The notes beneath the pieces were generated by a model that had not been told where the DNA came from, searched no databases, and saw only the letters and a list, made by a program, of their open reading frames with translations. A DNA stretch of 64,000 bases from CAZHEV01 sp964531335 [NCBI: uncultured bacterium] (GTDB lineage: Bacteria; Eisenbacteria; RBG-16-71-46; CAZHEV01), in the NCBI GenBank assembly GCA_964531335.1, contig CAZHEV010000004.1, forward strand, positions 1-64,000. Reading direction: 5' to 3'. A program made the position numbers and the translations under genes. Of the stretch, positions 1 through 8,221 are shown piece by piece. Positions within the stretch are counted from its first letter, which is position 1, and the number at the start of each line of letters is the position of its first letter.

Positions 1-201
1 GGCTTCGGGCTTTGGTCCGAAGGAAGCTTTTTGTTCTACGGCTGGACGGGATGTGGAGACGCCGAGTGCCCAACGGCGGGCCGGCCGGGGCATGGCGAAG
101 GCGTGACCATCGTTTGGAGCTCCGAGCAAGAAGCATTTCACGTGACGCTGGGGGTCCTGGATGTCGACCTCTTCCTGGATAAATCGATCCAACAAGCGTA
201 A
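1..201 (+). CDS. Partial secreted protein of the FYGW family, shortened C-terminus
   Basis: Frame 1 is open from the window edge to a TAA at 199-201. It encodes a stretch starting GFGLWSEG that contains FLFYGWTGCGD and later HVTLGVLDVD. These match the central blocks of three full-length proteins in this window (32002-32640, 32959-33600 and 43026-43661): FYGW..C.DLEIP, then HV..GI.DVYVYG. Compared with them it stops about 60 residues early, lacking the RVGFAE.CD block and the SSWGAVKSLYR tail. The WPGC motif is altered to RPGHGEG, losing one cysteine. It could be a decayed copy or a short variant. The N-terminus is outside the window. No function is recognised. Confidence 0.6.
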   Translation, partial: GFGLWSEGSFLFYGWTGCGDAECPTAGRPGHGEGVTIVWSSEQEAFHVTLGVLDVDLFLDKSIQQA

Positions 202-244
202 TCTGCCATCATCGGCACGCTGGTTTGCGTGCTCTCATGATCCG

Positions 245-259
245 CAGGCCTCCGGCCTG
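245..259 (+). terminator. Short hairpin after the truncated FYGW copy
   Basis: CAGGCC and GGCCTG form a 6-bp stem around a 3-nt loop, followed by TTACCC rather than a U-run. It is a weak candidate for termination between the truncated secreted-protein gene and the glycoside-hydrolase-like gene. Confidence 0.2.
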
Positions 260-388
260 TTACCCGTGGAGCGTTTCAAAATGCGACTGTTGAGAGTGGT
301 CATGACGGCCGAAAATAGATATGGGGAAGCACGCCCCGAAAGGCTGACGCGAACCCATAACATACTTAGAGAAAGGAGCATAGCTGTT

Positions 389-1792
389 ATGCTTTCGATC
401 TTGATGGCCGTCACGATGGCCGCGACCTCCTGCATACCCATCGGCCAAGGCGCCTCGAACACCGTTCCGGAGGGCCCCAGGCTCGCCGACCTCGAGGTGC
501 AGCCGTGCCCCCGCCTGGGGGTGGCTTTTCCCGGAGGCAACCCGGACTACTACTACCTCATAAGCGAGGGTGGGATGGGGGTCGCCAGGATATCGGTCCC
601 TTGGAGCAAGCACGAGCCCCAGGAGGGGGTCTTCGACTGGTACTCGCTCGACAAGAAGGTCGTGCGCATGCAGCAGCTCGGGATCGAGCCTTTCCTTACA
701 TTCGAGTCCGACGCCGAGTGGGGTGTGGAGTCCACCACCAAGACCGCCTTGAACAAGCCCCCTGCCGATCTGTCCATCTGGAAGAGGTTCGTCAAGACGC
801 TCGTCGAGCGCTATGACGCCGACGGTGAGAACGACTCGCAGGCCTTGCTTCGGCCCGTGCGCTACTACCAGGTGCTGAACGAGTGGGTAAGCGACAAGAA
901 CAAGTCGGGGGGATGGACGGGCACCGACCAGCAACTGATCGAGTTCGTCAACGCCACCTATGACGCGATCAAGGCGAGCGACTCCGACGCGGTCGCCGTG
1001 CTCGGAGGCATCGCCGCCGTGAACGTGGACGTCATGGCTTTGAGCGAGGAGCTGGGATCATACACCATCCACTACAACTATGACGAGGACAGCGGCTTCA
1101 CCATTACGCCCGAGGACGCGCAGGACCCGCAGTTCGAGCCGATCTTCGAGGCGGCCTACAGGGTCCTTCGCGGCTGCCGTTACGACTACGCGGACGCGCA
1201 CCTCTACGGTCCCGTCGATTTCAACGACGCAAGGATAGCGTTGATGAAAATGAAGGCGCCCAAGCGCCCTCTTCTCTCTTCGGAGTTCGGCGGCCCCTCG
1301 CGCGATTACGACGAGGACATCACGCCCGAGGATCACTTCATGGCGGCCATGGAGTACAATCTGGACATTCTAGCCAGGGGGCTGGAGTTCGGGCTGTGGT
1401 TCCGGCTCGGTGAGAACCCGTCAGGGTCGACCTGGGGAAACGCCTATGTGCCTCTCTTCGAGGTCTCGGAGACGACCATAACCCCCAAGGGCGGGTACTG
1501 GGCCTACAAGCTCCTGGCCGGAATGTTCGAAGACCTGCACCAGGTGCAGAGGCTGGACTCGGGAGCGTACATAGTGCATAGAGTGAAGCGCCCGCCGCTT
1601 CTGGTCGCGTGGAGGACACCCGAAAGGGACGGGCTCGCGCTGCCGCCGGTGGTGCAGGCTCAGCGGGCCCTTCGGGTGGTCCATGCCGCCGAGGGCGTCT
1701 ACGCCATGGAGACCGTGCCGGAGAGCGGAGTTCTCTCGCTTGGCGAGCTCCCTGTCGTCGCTGGCGCGGAGCTGCCGGGCGATCAGCAGTAA
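389..1792 (+). CDS. GH-A clan (GH39/42-like) glycoside hydrolase lipoprotein
   Basis: The 467-residue protein starts with a hydrophobic segment ending in AATSC, a lipoprotein-like signal, so it is probably anchored in the envelope. The fold resembles the TIM barrels of GH39/GH42-type hydrolases. VLNEW (Asn164-Glu165) fits the acid/base motif at the end of strand 4, and SSEFGG (Glu299) fits the nucleophile. Likely role: cleavage or trimming of a polysaccharide, reasonably the exopolysaccharide made by the following genes. The start was chosen for GAAAGGAG at 371-378, about 10 bases before ATG. In-frame starts at 281 and 302 would add a charged N-region. The family is clear as a clan; the substrate is unknown. 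Confidence 0.7.
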   Translation: MLSILMAVTMAATSCIPIGQGASNTVPEGPRLADLEVQPCPRLGVAFPGGNPDYYYLISEGGMGVARISVPWSKHEPQEGVFDWYSLDKKVVRMQQLGIEPFLTFESDAEWGVESTTKTALNKPPADLSIWKRFVKTLVERYDADGENDSQALLRPVRYYQVLNEWVSDKNKSGGWTGTDQQLIEFVNATYDAIKASDSDAVAVLGGIAAVNVDVMALSEELGSYTIHYNYDEDSGFTITPEDAQDPQFEPIFEAAYRVLRGCRYDYADAHLYGPVDFNDARIALMKMKAPKRPLLSSEFGGPSRDYDEDITPEDHFMAAMEYNLDILARGLEFGLWFRLGENPSGSTWGNAYVPLFEVSETTITPKGGYWAYKLLAGMFEDLHQVQRLDSGAYIVHRVKRPPLLVAWRTPERDGLALPPVVQAQRALRVVHAAEGVYAMETVPESGVLSLGELPVVAGAELPGDQQ

Positions 1793-1891
1793 CCGGCGCC
1801 GGAGGGGCGACCTCCGGCTGTTGCCGGGCGCATTGGGCCGGGTTTACTCGTAGCTTTCCACGGCGGGGCGAGAGCGCCCCTGGAGTCAGCG

Positions 1892-3073
1892 TTGACTGCA
1901 TGGCTTTTCTGGCTGTTCGCAGGCGTCGTCTTGTACGCCTATGCCGGCTATCCTCTCGTGCTTGCGCTGCTGGCGAGGATGAGGCCGGCGCGCGGGTGGT
2001 CCGCATCGGAGCCCCCTTCGATCACACTCCTGATAGCCGCTTACAACGAGGAAGATGTGATCGAGAAGAAGCTCCTCAACAGCCTCGAGCTCGGCTATCC
2101 GCGCGATAAGCTCCAGATACTGGTGGCCTCGGACGGCTCCGACGACCGCACCGTGGAGATAGTGAGATCCTTCGCCGACCGTGGGATCGAGCTCAGCCAC
2201 TGCCCGGAAAGGCGCGGCAAGATGGCCGCCATAAACCGCGGGATCTCGCGGGCCCGCGGCGAGATAGTGGTGTTCTCGGACGCGAACAACATGTACTCGC
2301 GCGACGCCCTCCGCGAGCTTACCGCCCCGTTCTCGGACCGGTCGGTGGGCGCGGTCTCGGGGGCGAAGTCCATAATCAGAGGCGATGATCCGCTCGGAGA
2401 ATCGGAGGGGCTCTACTGGCGTTACGAGTCCTTCATAAAGGAGCAGGAGACGCGCCTCGGGACATGCACGGGGGTCTGCGGGGAGATACTGGCTATAAGG
2501 CGGAGTCTTTTCGAGCAGCCTCCGGAGAGTGTCATAAACGACGACTTCTATATCGGCATGAGGATTATCAAACGGGGGGGCAGGATAGTTTACGCGCCCG
2601 GGGCGCGATCGTTCGAGCGGGCATCTCTTTCCGGCGAGGACGAGATGACCCGCCGCGCGCGGATAGTGGCCGGCCGGTTCCAGGCGATGTTCATGGCGCG
2701 GAGGTTGTTGCCGGCGGACCCGGTCGTCGCATGGCAGGTGATATCTCACAAGTTCCTGCGTCCTCTGGTACCGCTGGCCATGATCGGAGCGCTCGCCGCG
2801 AACGTCGTCGCGGTGATACGCCCCTACGAGGGAGCCGATCAGGGGCTGCTGCATCTGTCCCCGCCTTTCGGCGCGGCGGTCCTCGCCTGCCAGGCGCTTT
2901 TCTACGGAGTGGCCCTTCTGCCCAGGGCCGGCTTGAGGCTCGGAGGGGGGATCGGCAAGCTGCTCTACCTGCCGTCCTTTCTGGTGGACAGCAACGTGGC
3001 GGCGCTGCTGGGGCTTTTCCGCTTCGCCTCGGGAAGACAGAGCCCGCTGTGGGAGAGAGTGCGCCGAGCTTGA
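1892..3073 (+). CDS. Family 2 glycosyltransferase, membrane-bound
   Basis: This 393-residue GT2 enzyme probably adds a sugar from a nucleotide-sugar donor to a growing lipid-linked glycan on the cytoplasmic face. An N-terminal TM segment (residues 3-27) precedes the GT-A domain. Visible motifs are IAAYNEE (about 48-54), ASDGSDD (79-85), FSDANNMYS with a DxD-like Asp130, and NDDFYIG (about 216) at the usual catalytic ED position. Two or three C-terminal TM helices (about 285-375) follow. The start is TTG at 1892, with GGAG in the preceding bases. It lies 99 bp after the hydrolase and before the chain-length gene, in an exopolysaccharide context. Confidence 0.85.
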   Translation: MTAWLFWLFAGVVLYAYAGYPLVLALLARMRPARGWSASEPPSITLLIAAYNEEDVIEKKLLNSLELGYPRDKLQILVASDGSDDRTVEIVRSFADRGIELSHCPERRGKMAAINRGISRARGEIVVFSDANNMYSRDALRELTAPFSDRSVGAVSGAKSIIRGDDPLGESEGLYWRYESFIKEQETRLGTCTGVCGEILAIRRSLFEQPPESVINDDFYIGMRIIKRGGRIVYAPGARSFERASLSGEDEMTRRARIVAGRFQAMFMARRLLPADPVVAWQVISHKFLRPLVPLAMIGALAANVVAVIRPYEGADQGLLHLSPPFGAAVLACQALFYGVALLPRAGLRLGGGIGKLLYLPSFLVDSNVAALLGLFRFASGRQSPLWERVRRA

Positions 3074-3075
3074 GT

Positions 3076-3104
3076 TTGCCGCGGCTTTGTGGTTCCATTA
3101 TATT
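3076..3104 (+). promoter_or_regulatory. Candidate sigma70-type promoter for the chain-length gene
   Basis: TTGCCG (3076-3081) and TATATT (3099-3104) are separated by 17 bp, just after the GT2 stop codon and 45 bp before the GTG start of the Wzz-like gene. The same TTGCCG -35 recurs before other genes here. Confidence 0.45.
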
Positions 3105-3148
3105 GCCCGGGGGTAAGGGCGAGGCTGTGAGAGATCGGAGGGTCTGAA

Positions 3149-4939
3149 GTGATACTCAAGCACTACCTCGAGCTTCTGAGCCATTACAGGCGGCTCATCA
3201 TAATCATCGTCGCCGCGACGACCGGGGCCGCCGCCGTCTTCAGCGCCATAATATTGTTCACCGCCCCGCTCTACACTGCGACCTCGAGCATCGTGATGCT
3301 TCCCACCGAGGCCGAGCTCACCTTCACGCGGGGGTGGCTGGGCTTCAGCCAGTACAACCCGGCCAACGTGCTGTCCCAGACCCAGATGGAGTATCTCCTG
3401 AGCAGGCCGGTTGCCGAGAGGACGTTGGGCAGGGTGGCCGAGCAGTTGGCGGCCACGGAGAGGCCGACCGGCTTCAAGGCGTTTGTCGCCTCGGCGATAT
3501 CAAAAACGCGAAGGTTCATCAGGAAGACATACACGATTTTGAACTCGGGCAAGTTCGTCCCCCTGGACCCCTACGAGGACGCTCTCCAGGAGCTGATGGA
3601 GGGCATCGGAATCGAGATGATAGAGGGCTCGTACGTGCTCCAGATAGAGGTGACGCTGCCGCATCCGAAGGCCGCGGCGGCGGCGGCCAACGCGCTGGCC
3701 GAGGCATACGAGGAGATGATCGCCGAGCAGTCGGTACAGGCCGCCTCCCGCCTCGGGGGGTTCTTCGACAGGGAGGTTGCCGCGCGCGAGGCGGAGTTGG
3801 ACAGCCTCGTGATGCGCGAGTACCAGCTCAGAAAGGAGCTCGACGTTGTCTCGCTCGAGGACCAGAAGGAATACCTGCTGAACGCTCTGGAAAGCGAGCG
3901 GCAGGCGCAGGCGCAGGCGCAGGTCGAGCTGGGCCAGCTTGACGCCCGCATGCAGGCCCTGCGCGCGGACCAGGGAGAGGTGCAGCAAAGGCGCATCCTG
4001 GCCAAGCTCGACGAGGAGATGACATTGGAGGGCGTCACCAGGACGGAGCTCGAGCAGCGCATATCCATGCGCAGAAAGAACATCGCCGATCTCAGGGGCG
4101 AGCAGGAGGAGCTCGCGCAGAAGGAGGAGCCGCTGGACGCGCTGGCCGAGAGGAAGAAGTCGGTGGAGGCCGATCTGGCCAGCCTCCGCGAGCGCAGGCT
4201 CAACGTGGAGCTTTCCACCTCCTCGCAGCTCTCCCAGGTGAGGATGATAAGCCCCGCTCAGGTGCCGCTCTATCCGAGCTTCCCGAAGGTGGTCTTCAAT
4301 ACTGCGATAGGGTTCGCAGCCGGGATCTTGCTGTCACTCTTCGGGCTCGTGCTGGTGGACACGACATCGGGAACCGTCAAGACCTTCGCGGACCTCAGAC
4401 GCCTGGTCGGCGCGCGCGCCGTGACGCGCCTTACCCATTCGATGGTGGACCAGGCCCTGGGCAGGGGCGCCAAGGGCAAGAAGGACCGACTGGCTGAGGC
4501 TTCCAGGGACCTGGCGGCCCATCTGGCGGGCGGGAACGGCGCCGGCCCTTCGCGTATCGACGTAGTGGGCTTCGACGAGCGGGACACCGCCGAGGCCGCG
4601 GCGACGGTGGCCGTCGTTTTGGCCGGGCGGGGAAAGAGCGTGGTGTGCCGGCTTCCCGAGTCAGTCGCGCTTCCCGAATCGATCCGCCGGGGAGACGAGG
4701 GCCGTCTCGTGCGGTTCGTGAACAGAGACGAAGGCATCGCGGTCGATGGGGCGCTTTCCATCGAATGCCTCTCCGACTCCTCGCCGTGGAGGAGGCTCGA
4801 GGCTCGAGAGCGCGGCGCCTCCGCCGTTTTGTGCGTCGTGACTTCGGGTCTTCTGCCCGAGGAGGACCTACAGGCGCTTCATGAGACGGCCATGAAGTCG
4901 GGCGTCTCCAATATCTTCTACGTGCTGCTCGCCAGGTGA
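3149..4939 (+). CDS. Wzz/GNVR-type chain-length determinant with degenerate BY-kinase-like C-terminus
   Basis: The 596-residue inner-membrane protein should set exopolysaccharide chain length with the polymerase and the Wza-like exporter. TM1 spans about residues 16-37. A long charged coiled-coil periplasmic region (about 190-360) follows, with a proline-containing segment before TM2 (about 379-401). The cytoplasmic C-terminus (about 460-596) looks like a tyrosine-kinase P-loop fold (VVGF....AEAAATVAVVLAGRGKSVV), but the Walker A GxxxxGKS is replaced by GFDERDTA and there is no Tyr-rich tail, so ATP binding is doubtful. Start: GTG with CGGAGGG at 3136-3142. The 3' end overlaps the convergent sulfotransferase gene by 22 bp. 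Confidence 0.8.
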   Translation: MILKHYLELLSHYRRLIIIIVAATTGAAAVFSAIILFTAPLYTATSSIVMLPTEAELTFTRGWLGFSQYNPANVLSQTQMEYLLSRPVAERTLGRVAEQLAATERPTGFKAFVASAISKTRRFIRKTYTILNSGKFVPLDPYEDALQELMEGIGIEMIEGSYVLQIEVTLPHPKAAAAAANALAEAYEEMIAEQSVQAASRLGGFFDREVAAREAELDSLVMREYQLRKELDVVSLEDQKEYLLNALESERQAQAQAQVELGQLDARMQALRADQGEVQQRRILAKLDEEMTLEGVTRTELEQRISMRRKNIADLRGEQEELAQKEEPLDALAERKKSVEADLASLRERRLNVELSTSSQLSQVRMISPAQVPLYPSFPKVVFNTAIGFAAGILLSLFGLVLVDTTSGTVKTFADLRRLVGARAVTRLTHSMVDQALGRGAKGKKDRLAEASRDLAAHLAGGNGAGPSRIDVVGFDERDTAEAAATVAVVLAGRGKSVVCRLPESVALPESIRRGDEGRLVRFVNRDEGIAVDGALSIECLSDSSPWRRLEARERGASAVLCVVTSGLLPEEDLQALHETAMKSGVSNIFYVLLAR

Positions 4940-5847
4940 GCGGCCCTTGCGCCCTTAGAGCCCGAAGGTCTGGGGCGTCTTTTCCAGCACCATGCGGGCC
5001 ACTCTATCCCCCGGCGCCGGCTCCTTCGCCTCTCCATCGCTCGAAGGAGATCGAGTGGAAGCGCGTTGAAAAAAGCCATGAAGGCCTTGATGGCCGGCCT
5101 GTCGCCGGCGCCCAGCGCCCGTTCTTTTTGCGAGCGCGATGCGAAGCTCGTGTTCGCCCGGAATCTGCTCTCCATCATGGCGGGGTGAAACCCGCAGCCC
5201 ACCGACTCGGTCACCTTTCTCATCGCGCCTTCGAGGTCGGCCGCCATCTCCTCGTGAGTTATCAACACCGCCCTGTCGCAAGAAGATGCGAACCTATCCA
5301 GGTGTCTCTGGTACAAGGCCACCGCCGCGCAAGCTCTCAGGGTCGCCGCGACGCGGCCCGGATAAGGCGGCGGAACGCGGCCGAACGCCCACAGGCGCGA
5401 CCTGATCAGCGATGGCGGATCGCGCACGACGCAGACGAATCGGGCCCGTGGAAAGGCCTCGGCCAGCTCCCGGGAGAGAAGCGTGTGATGCGGAGACTTC
5501 TCCACCCAGAACCGGGCGCCCTCGCGGCGTGCCACCTCGTCCATGACGAGCTCGAAGGCCTGAGGGTAGGAGCTGGGCCGCGCCTCCCTGAACCATGACT
5601 CGGATACGCCCGACAGCAGGAAGTAGTCGCTCGCGGTGAAGTCCTCCGCGAACCTGTCGAAGCTCACCGCGTCGGAGAGGTCGCCGTACTCCCTGGCGAA
5701 GTGGGAGAAGAAGATGCTCTCGTGGACTCCTTGATGATCGGGAGCCTCCACGGCCGCTATGTCGGGGTGCCCGCTCAGCGTGTTCGCGAGCCAGGTGGTC
5801 CCTGACCTCTGAAGGCCGAGCACGAAGATGGGCGTGATATCGTTCAT
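4918..5847 (-). CDS. Sulfotransferase family protein
   Basis: This PAPS-dependent-type sulfotransferase (309 aa) has the 5'-phosphosulfate-binding loop LQRSGTTWL at residues 11-19 and the 3'-phosphate motif VVRDPPSLIRSRL about 170 residues later. It probably sulfates a sugar or a cell-surface glycan of the surrounding locus. ATG at 5847 is 26 bp after the upstream FemAB-like stop. An in-frame GTG/ATG-type start further upstream would overlap that gene. The last ~35 codons are Arg/Pro-rich and run into the convergent Wzz-like gene. Another frame ending at 4955 reads like a more normal C-terminus (RMVLEKTPQTFGL), so a late frameshift is possible. Confidence 0.75.
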   Translation of the reverse strand: MNDITPIFVLGLQRSGTTWLANTLSGHPDIAAVEAPDHQGVHESIFFSHFAREYGDLSDAVSFDRFAEDFTASDYFLLSGVSESWFREARPSSYPQAFELVMDEVARREGARFWVEKSPHHTLLSRELAEAFPRARFVCVVRDPPSLIRSRLWAFGRVPPPYPGRVAATLRACAAVALYQRHLDRFASSCDRAVLITHEEMAADLEGAMRKVTESVGCGFHPAMMESRFRANTSFASRSQKERALGAGDRPAIKAFMAFFNALPLDLLRAMERRRSRRRGIEWPAWCWKRRPRPSGSKGARAAHLASST

Positions 5848-5873
5848 TGAAAGCACGTCCCGGGCGGCGAGAT

Positions 5874-7013
5874 CTAGCCTCGCCGCAGCAGGGGGCTTAT
5901 CAGCCGCCGCAGGGGGGATCTGCGGTACCATTGTCTGGCGCTGAAGAGAACCGCGTGATCGAAAGCTCTAAGCGGCGCGCAGTAGGTCGGCACCAGTTTC
6001 ACTATCCTGGGGTTGAAGGCCTCCTTGAACTTCTGGCGCCGCCTTTCGTCCTCCTCGATGTCTTCGTCGTCGGGCATTCCGGCGAGATCGAAGGCCGTGC
6101 ATCCGTCGGCCTTCAGGATGCGCATCGACTCCCAGATGAGGTTGTGCGTGCGCGGCAGCTTGGGGAGTATGGGCATCGCGCCGCCGCCTCTTATGACAGC
6201 GCGCTCGCCTTCACAAGCCACGGCCAGGCCGCCTATAACCTGCCCTTCGGCCTCAGCCAGGAGCAAGACCCCTTTCTCCCCTTCGTTGAAGGAGCGCCAT
6301 TGATCGACTAGATCCGGCTGGCCCAGATCGTCTATGTTCCTCAGCTCCGCAAGCTCCTTGCGGCGCCGGCGCAGGAGCGCGGCCTCGCCCTCGCTCTCCG
6401 CGTGGCGCACTACGAGCCCTTTCTTGACGGCGCGTTTGATATCTCTCTGGCATCTCTTCTGGAACCCGCCGAATATCTCATCCTCCGGCCTTTGCAGATC
6501 GACGAGCCCCGTCGTCGAGTGCATCACCTGCTCCTCTCGGGCAAGCTGGCGCATCCCGTGCGCGGCGAGCACCTGCTCGACCTTCCGGGCGCCCTCGTCC
6601 TCCCAACGCGGGTTCATCAGGACGGTGCAGGCGCCCCGGCTTCTGAGCGCGTCGAATATGCGCGGAAGGGCCCTGTCGAAGGCCTCGATGTCGTGAAACA
6701 CGGGACCTCGCTGGAGCTTGGCGAGGTAGCGGCCGGGGAAGAGCCGCGTGAGCCGGACCAGACCGGTCACGGTTAGCCGCCCTCCCTCTTCGCACGTGAG
6801 ATAGGCGAACCGGCGCAGGGTAGTCGAGGGCGCAAGCTCCACCCAGGCGGTCGTCTGCATATAGCTCGCGTGATCGCCGGCCGAGCCGAACTCGTCGAAG
6901 CGAGCCGCCTGTCCGGGCTCGAGTCCGTCCTCGAGACGGCATACGACTCCGGCCTTCGGGCGTGCCCCGGGGGCTTCGGCTGCCGTCGACCCGGAGAAGT
7001 TGTAAGCCCTCAT
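5874..7013 (-). CDS. FemAB/GNAT-like acyltransferase
   Basis: The 379-residue protein has two GNAT-like halves as in FemAB/lipid II:glycine transferases: an N-terminal half with YMQTTAWVELAPS and the W...GRYLAKLQRGP pattern, and a C-terminal half with KRCQRDIKRAVKKG followed by GQVIGGLAVACEGERAVIRGGGA. Homologues of this arrangement occur in exopolysaccharide loci, where they are thought to add amino-acyl or acyl groups. ATG at 7013 shares its A with the TGA of the upstream gene (TGATG), so translation is probably coupled. GGAAGG lies a few bases upstream. The acceptor here is unknown; the exopolysaccharide or its lipid carrier is the natural guess. Confidence 0.75.
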   Translation of the reverse strand: MRAYNFSGSTAAEAPGARPKAGVVCRLEDGLEPGQAARFDEFGSAGDHASYMQTTAWVELAPSTTLRRFAYLTCEEGGRLTVTGLVRLTRLFPGRYLAKLQRGPVFHDIEAFDRALPRIFDALRSRGACTVLMNPRWEDEGARKVEQVLAAHGMRQLAREEQVMHSTTGLVDLQRPEDEIFGGFQKRCQRDIKRAVKKGLVVRHAESEGEAALLRRRRKELAELRNIDDLGQPDLVDQWRSFNEGEKGVLLLAEAEGQVIGGLAVACEGERAVIRGGGAMPILPKLPRTHNLIWESMRILKADGCTAFDLAGMPDDEDIEEDERRRQKFKEAFNPRIVKLVPTYCAPLRAFDHAVLFSARQWYRRSPLRRLISPLLRRG

Positions 7014-8221
7014 CACCCCGCCTTCCGCCCGCTTCGGCGGGCATCGCCGTACAGGTGCGCGCCACGGCTGCGGCTCTCGCGCCGCTTTCGCCTTCGCCAA
7101 CCGCGACCGATCGGCCGCAATCGCTCCTCGAGACTGTACCACAGCGCGGGAGCGTTCCATCTCGGGAACAGGCGCAGCCTGCCAAGGCTGTAGTCCGCGT
7201 CCGAGAAATCCGCGGTGAACCGCGACAGTCGCAGAAGGTCCACTTCCCGGCGACCCTCGGCTATGGTCCGCCTCACTAGATCGGTCACCAAGGTCCGGCC
7301 TGGGGAGTACCGCTTGAACTGCTCGACGAAGTCCACCTTCATGGCGTAGACGACGTCGCCTCCGCGAAGCCATATGAGGCTTCCAGCGTCGGCTCCCTCT
7401 ATCTCGAGGACCGACACGTCCATCTCCCCCTCGGGGCCCAGCGCGCTCCAGAGCCTTCTGTAGAGCTCCTGCTGCTCCCGTGTCGATCCGACGGCCGTCC
7501 CCATGCTTCCCTTCCAGCTTCTTACCGACACGGCGAACGCCCTCTCCAACACTTCGCCTCCGGACTCCGACGCGAGCCATAGCCGGTGGTCGATCCCCTC
7601 GAGGGCCCGCCGCTCTTTCCTGATGCTCCTTCGAAAGCCTCTCGGCCTGGCGGAAAGGTAGTCGTCCCAGGACTTGGTCGTGTCCGCGATCGCGGACCTC
7701 GCGGTGGCGCACCAGGTAGAGGGCAGCCTCATTGATGAGGCGCCCTCGCGGAGGAGGGCGGCCCGCCCGTCCTCCACCATGGGCTCGAGCTCGCACATGT
7801 CCCACTCACCAGAACTATCGGCCGCCCAGGACAGGATCTTCTCCAGGGCGTCCTCATGGCCCGGGGCCGCGAGCCACTCCGACATGGGGGTCTCGTTGTT
7901 GGTCAGCGCGGAGAGGCATCTTACGCTACCCGAGCCCGGCAGCCACCTTATCCTGCGCCTTGTCAGCCCCAGGGGAGCGGCGGCCACGATATGGCCGTCC
8001 CTCCACACTTGAGCGATGCGCGGCGCCATGGTCGAGCCGTATACGGCCGACCACGCGGACAGCCAGGCGTGAGAGACAAAGAAGGGTGCGTCGCAGGAGG
8101 CGGCGAGCTCGTCCCAGGGCGCCTTCAGCTTCCCGAAGTCGGCCCAGTCCCCGAGCACTTTCAGCCCGGCCGCGGCGGCTCCGCGGCCGGGAGGGCGGCC
8201 ATTGCGATTGTGCGCTGTCAA
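7013..8221 (-). CDS. GNAT-family acyltransferase (CelD/BcsL-like)
   Basis: This 402-residue protein is of the acetyltransferase_6/CelD type. It has W-x-L-...FFVSHAWLSAW near residue 50, a basic FRRSIRKERRAL helix near 200, and a terminal GNAT core with GSLIWLRGGDVVYAMKVDF near 300. Such proteins are commonly linked to polysaccharide or cellulose synthesis and are presumed to modify the polymer. The start is TTG at 8221, overlapping the TGA of the upstream glycosyltransferase as TTGA, with GAGGCGGG just before it. The last 25 residues are Arg/Gly-rich and probably disordered. It sits in the middle of a six-gene minus-strand operon. Confidence 0.7.
   Translation of the reverse strand: MTAHNRNGRPPGRGAAAAGLKVLGDWADFGKLKAPWDELAASCDAPFFVSHAWLSAWSAVYGSTMAPRIAQVWRDGHIVAAAPLGLTRRRIRWLPGSGSVRCLSALTNNETPMSEWLAAPGHEDALEKILSWAADSSGEWDMCELEPMVEDGRAALLREGASSMRLPSTWCATARSAIADTTKSWDDYLSARPRGFRRSIRKERRALEGIDHRLWLASESGGEVLERAFAVSVRSWKGSMGTAVGSTREQQELYRRLWSALGPEGEMDVSVLEIEGADAGSLIWLRGGDVVYAMKVDFVEQFKRYSPGRTLVTDLVRRTIAEGRREVDLLRLSRFTADFSDADYSLGRLRLFPRWNAPALWYSLEERLRPIGRGWRRRKRRESRSRGAHLYGDARRSGRKAG

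Noticed and set aside
5874-7805. N-terminal extension of the FemAB-like gene to 643 codons
   Set aside because: The first ~260 codons overlap the upstream GNAT gene and are low-complexity; TGATG coupling at 7013 defines the start.
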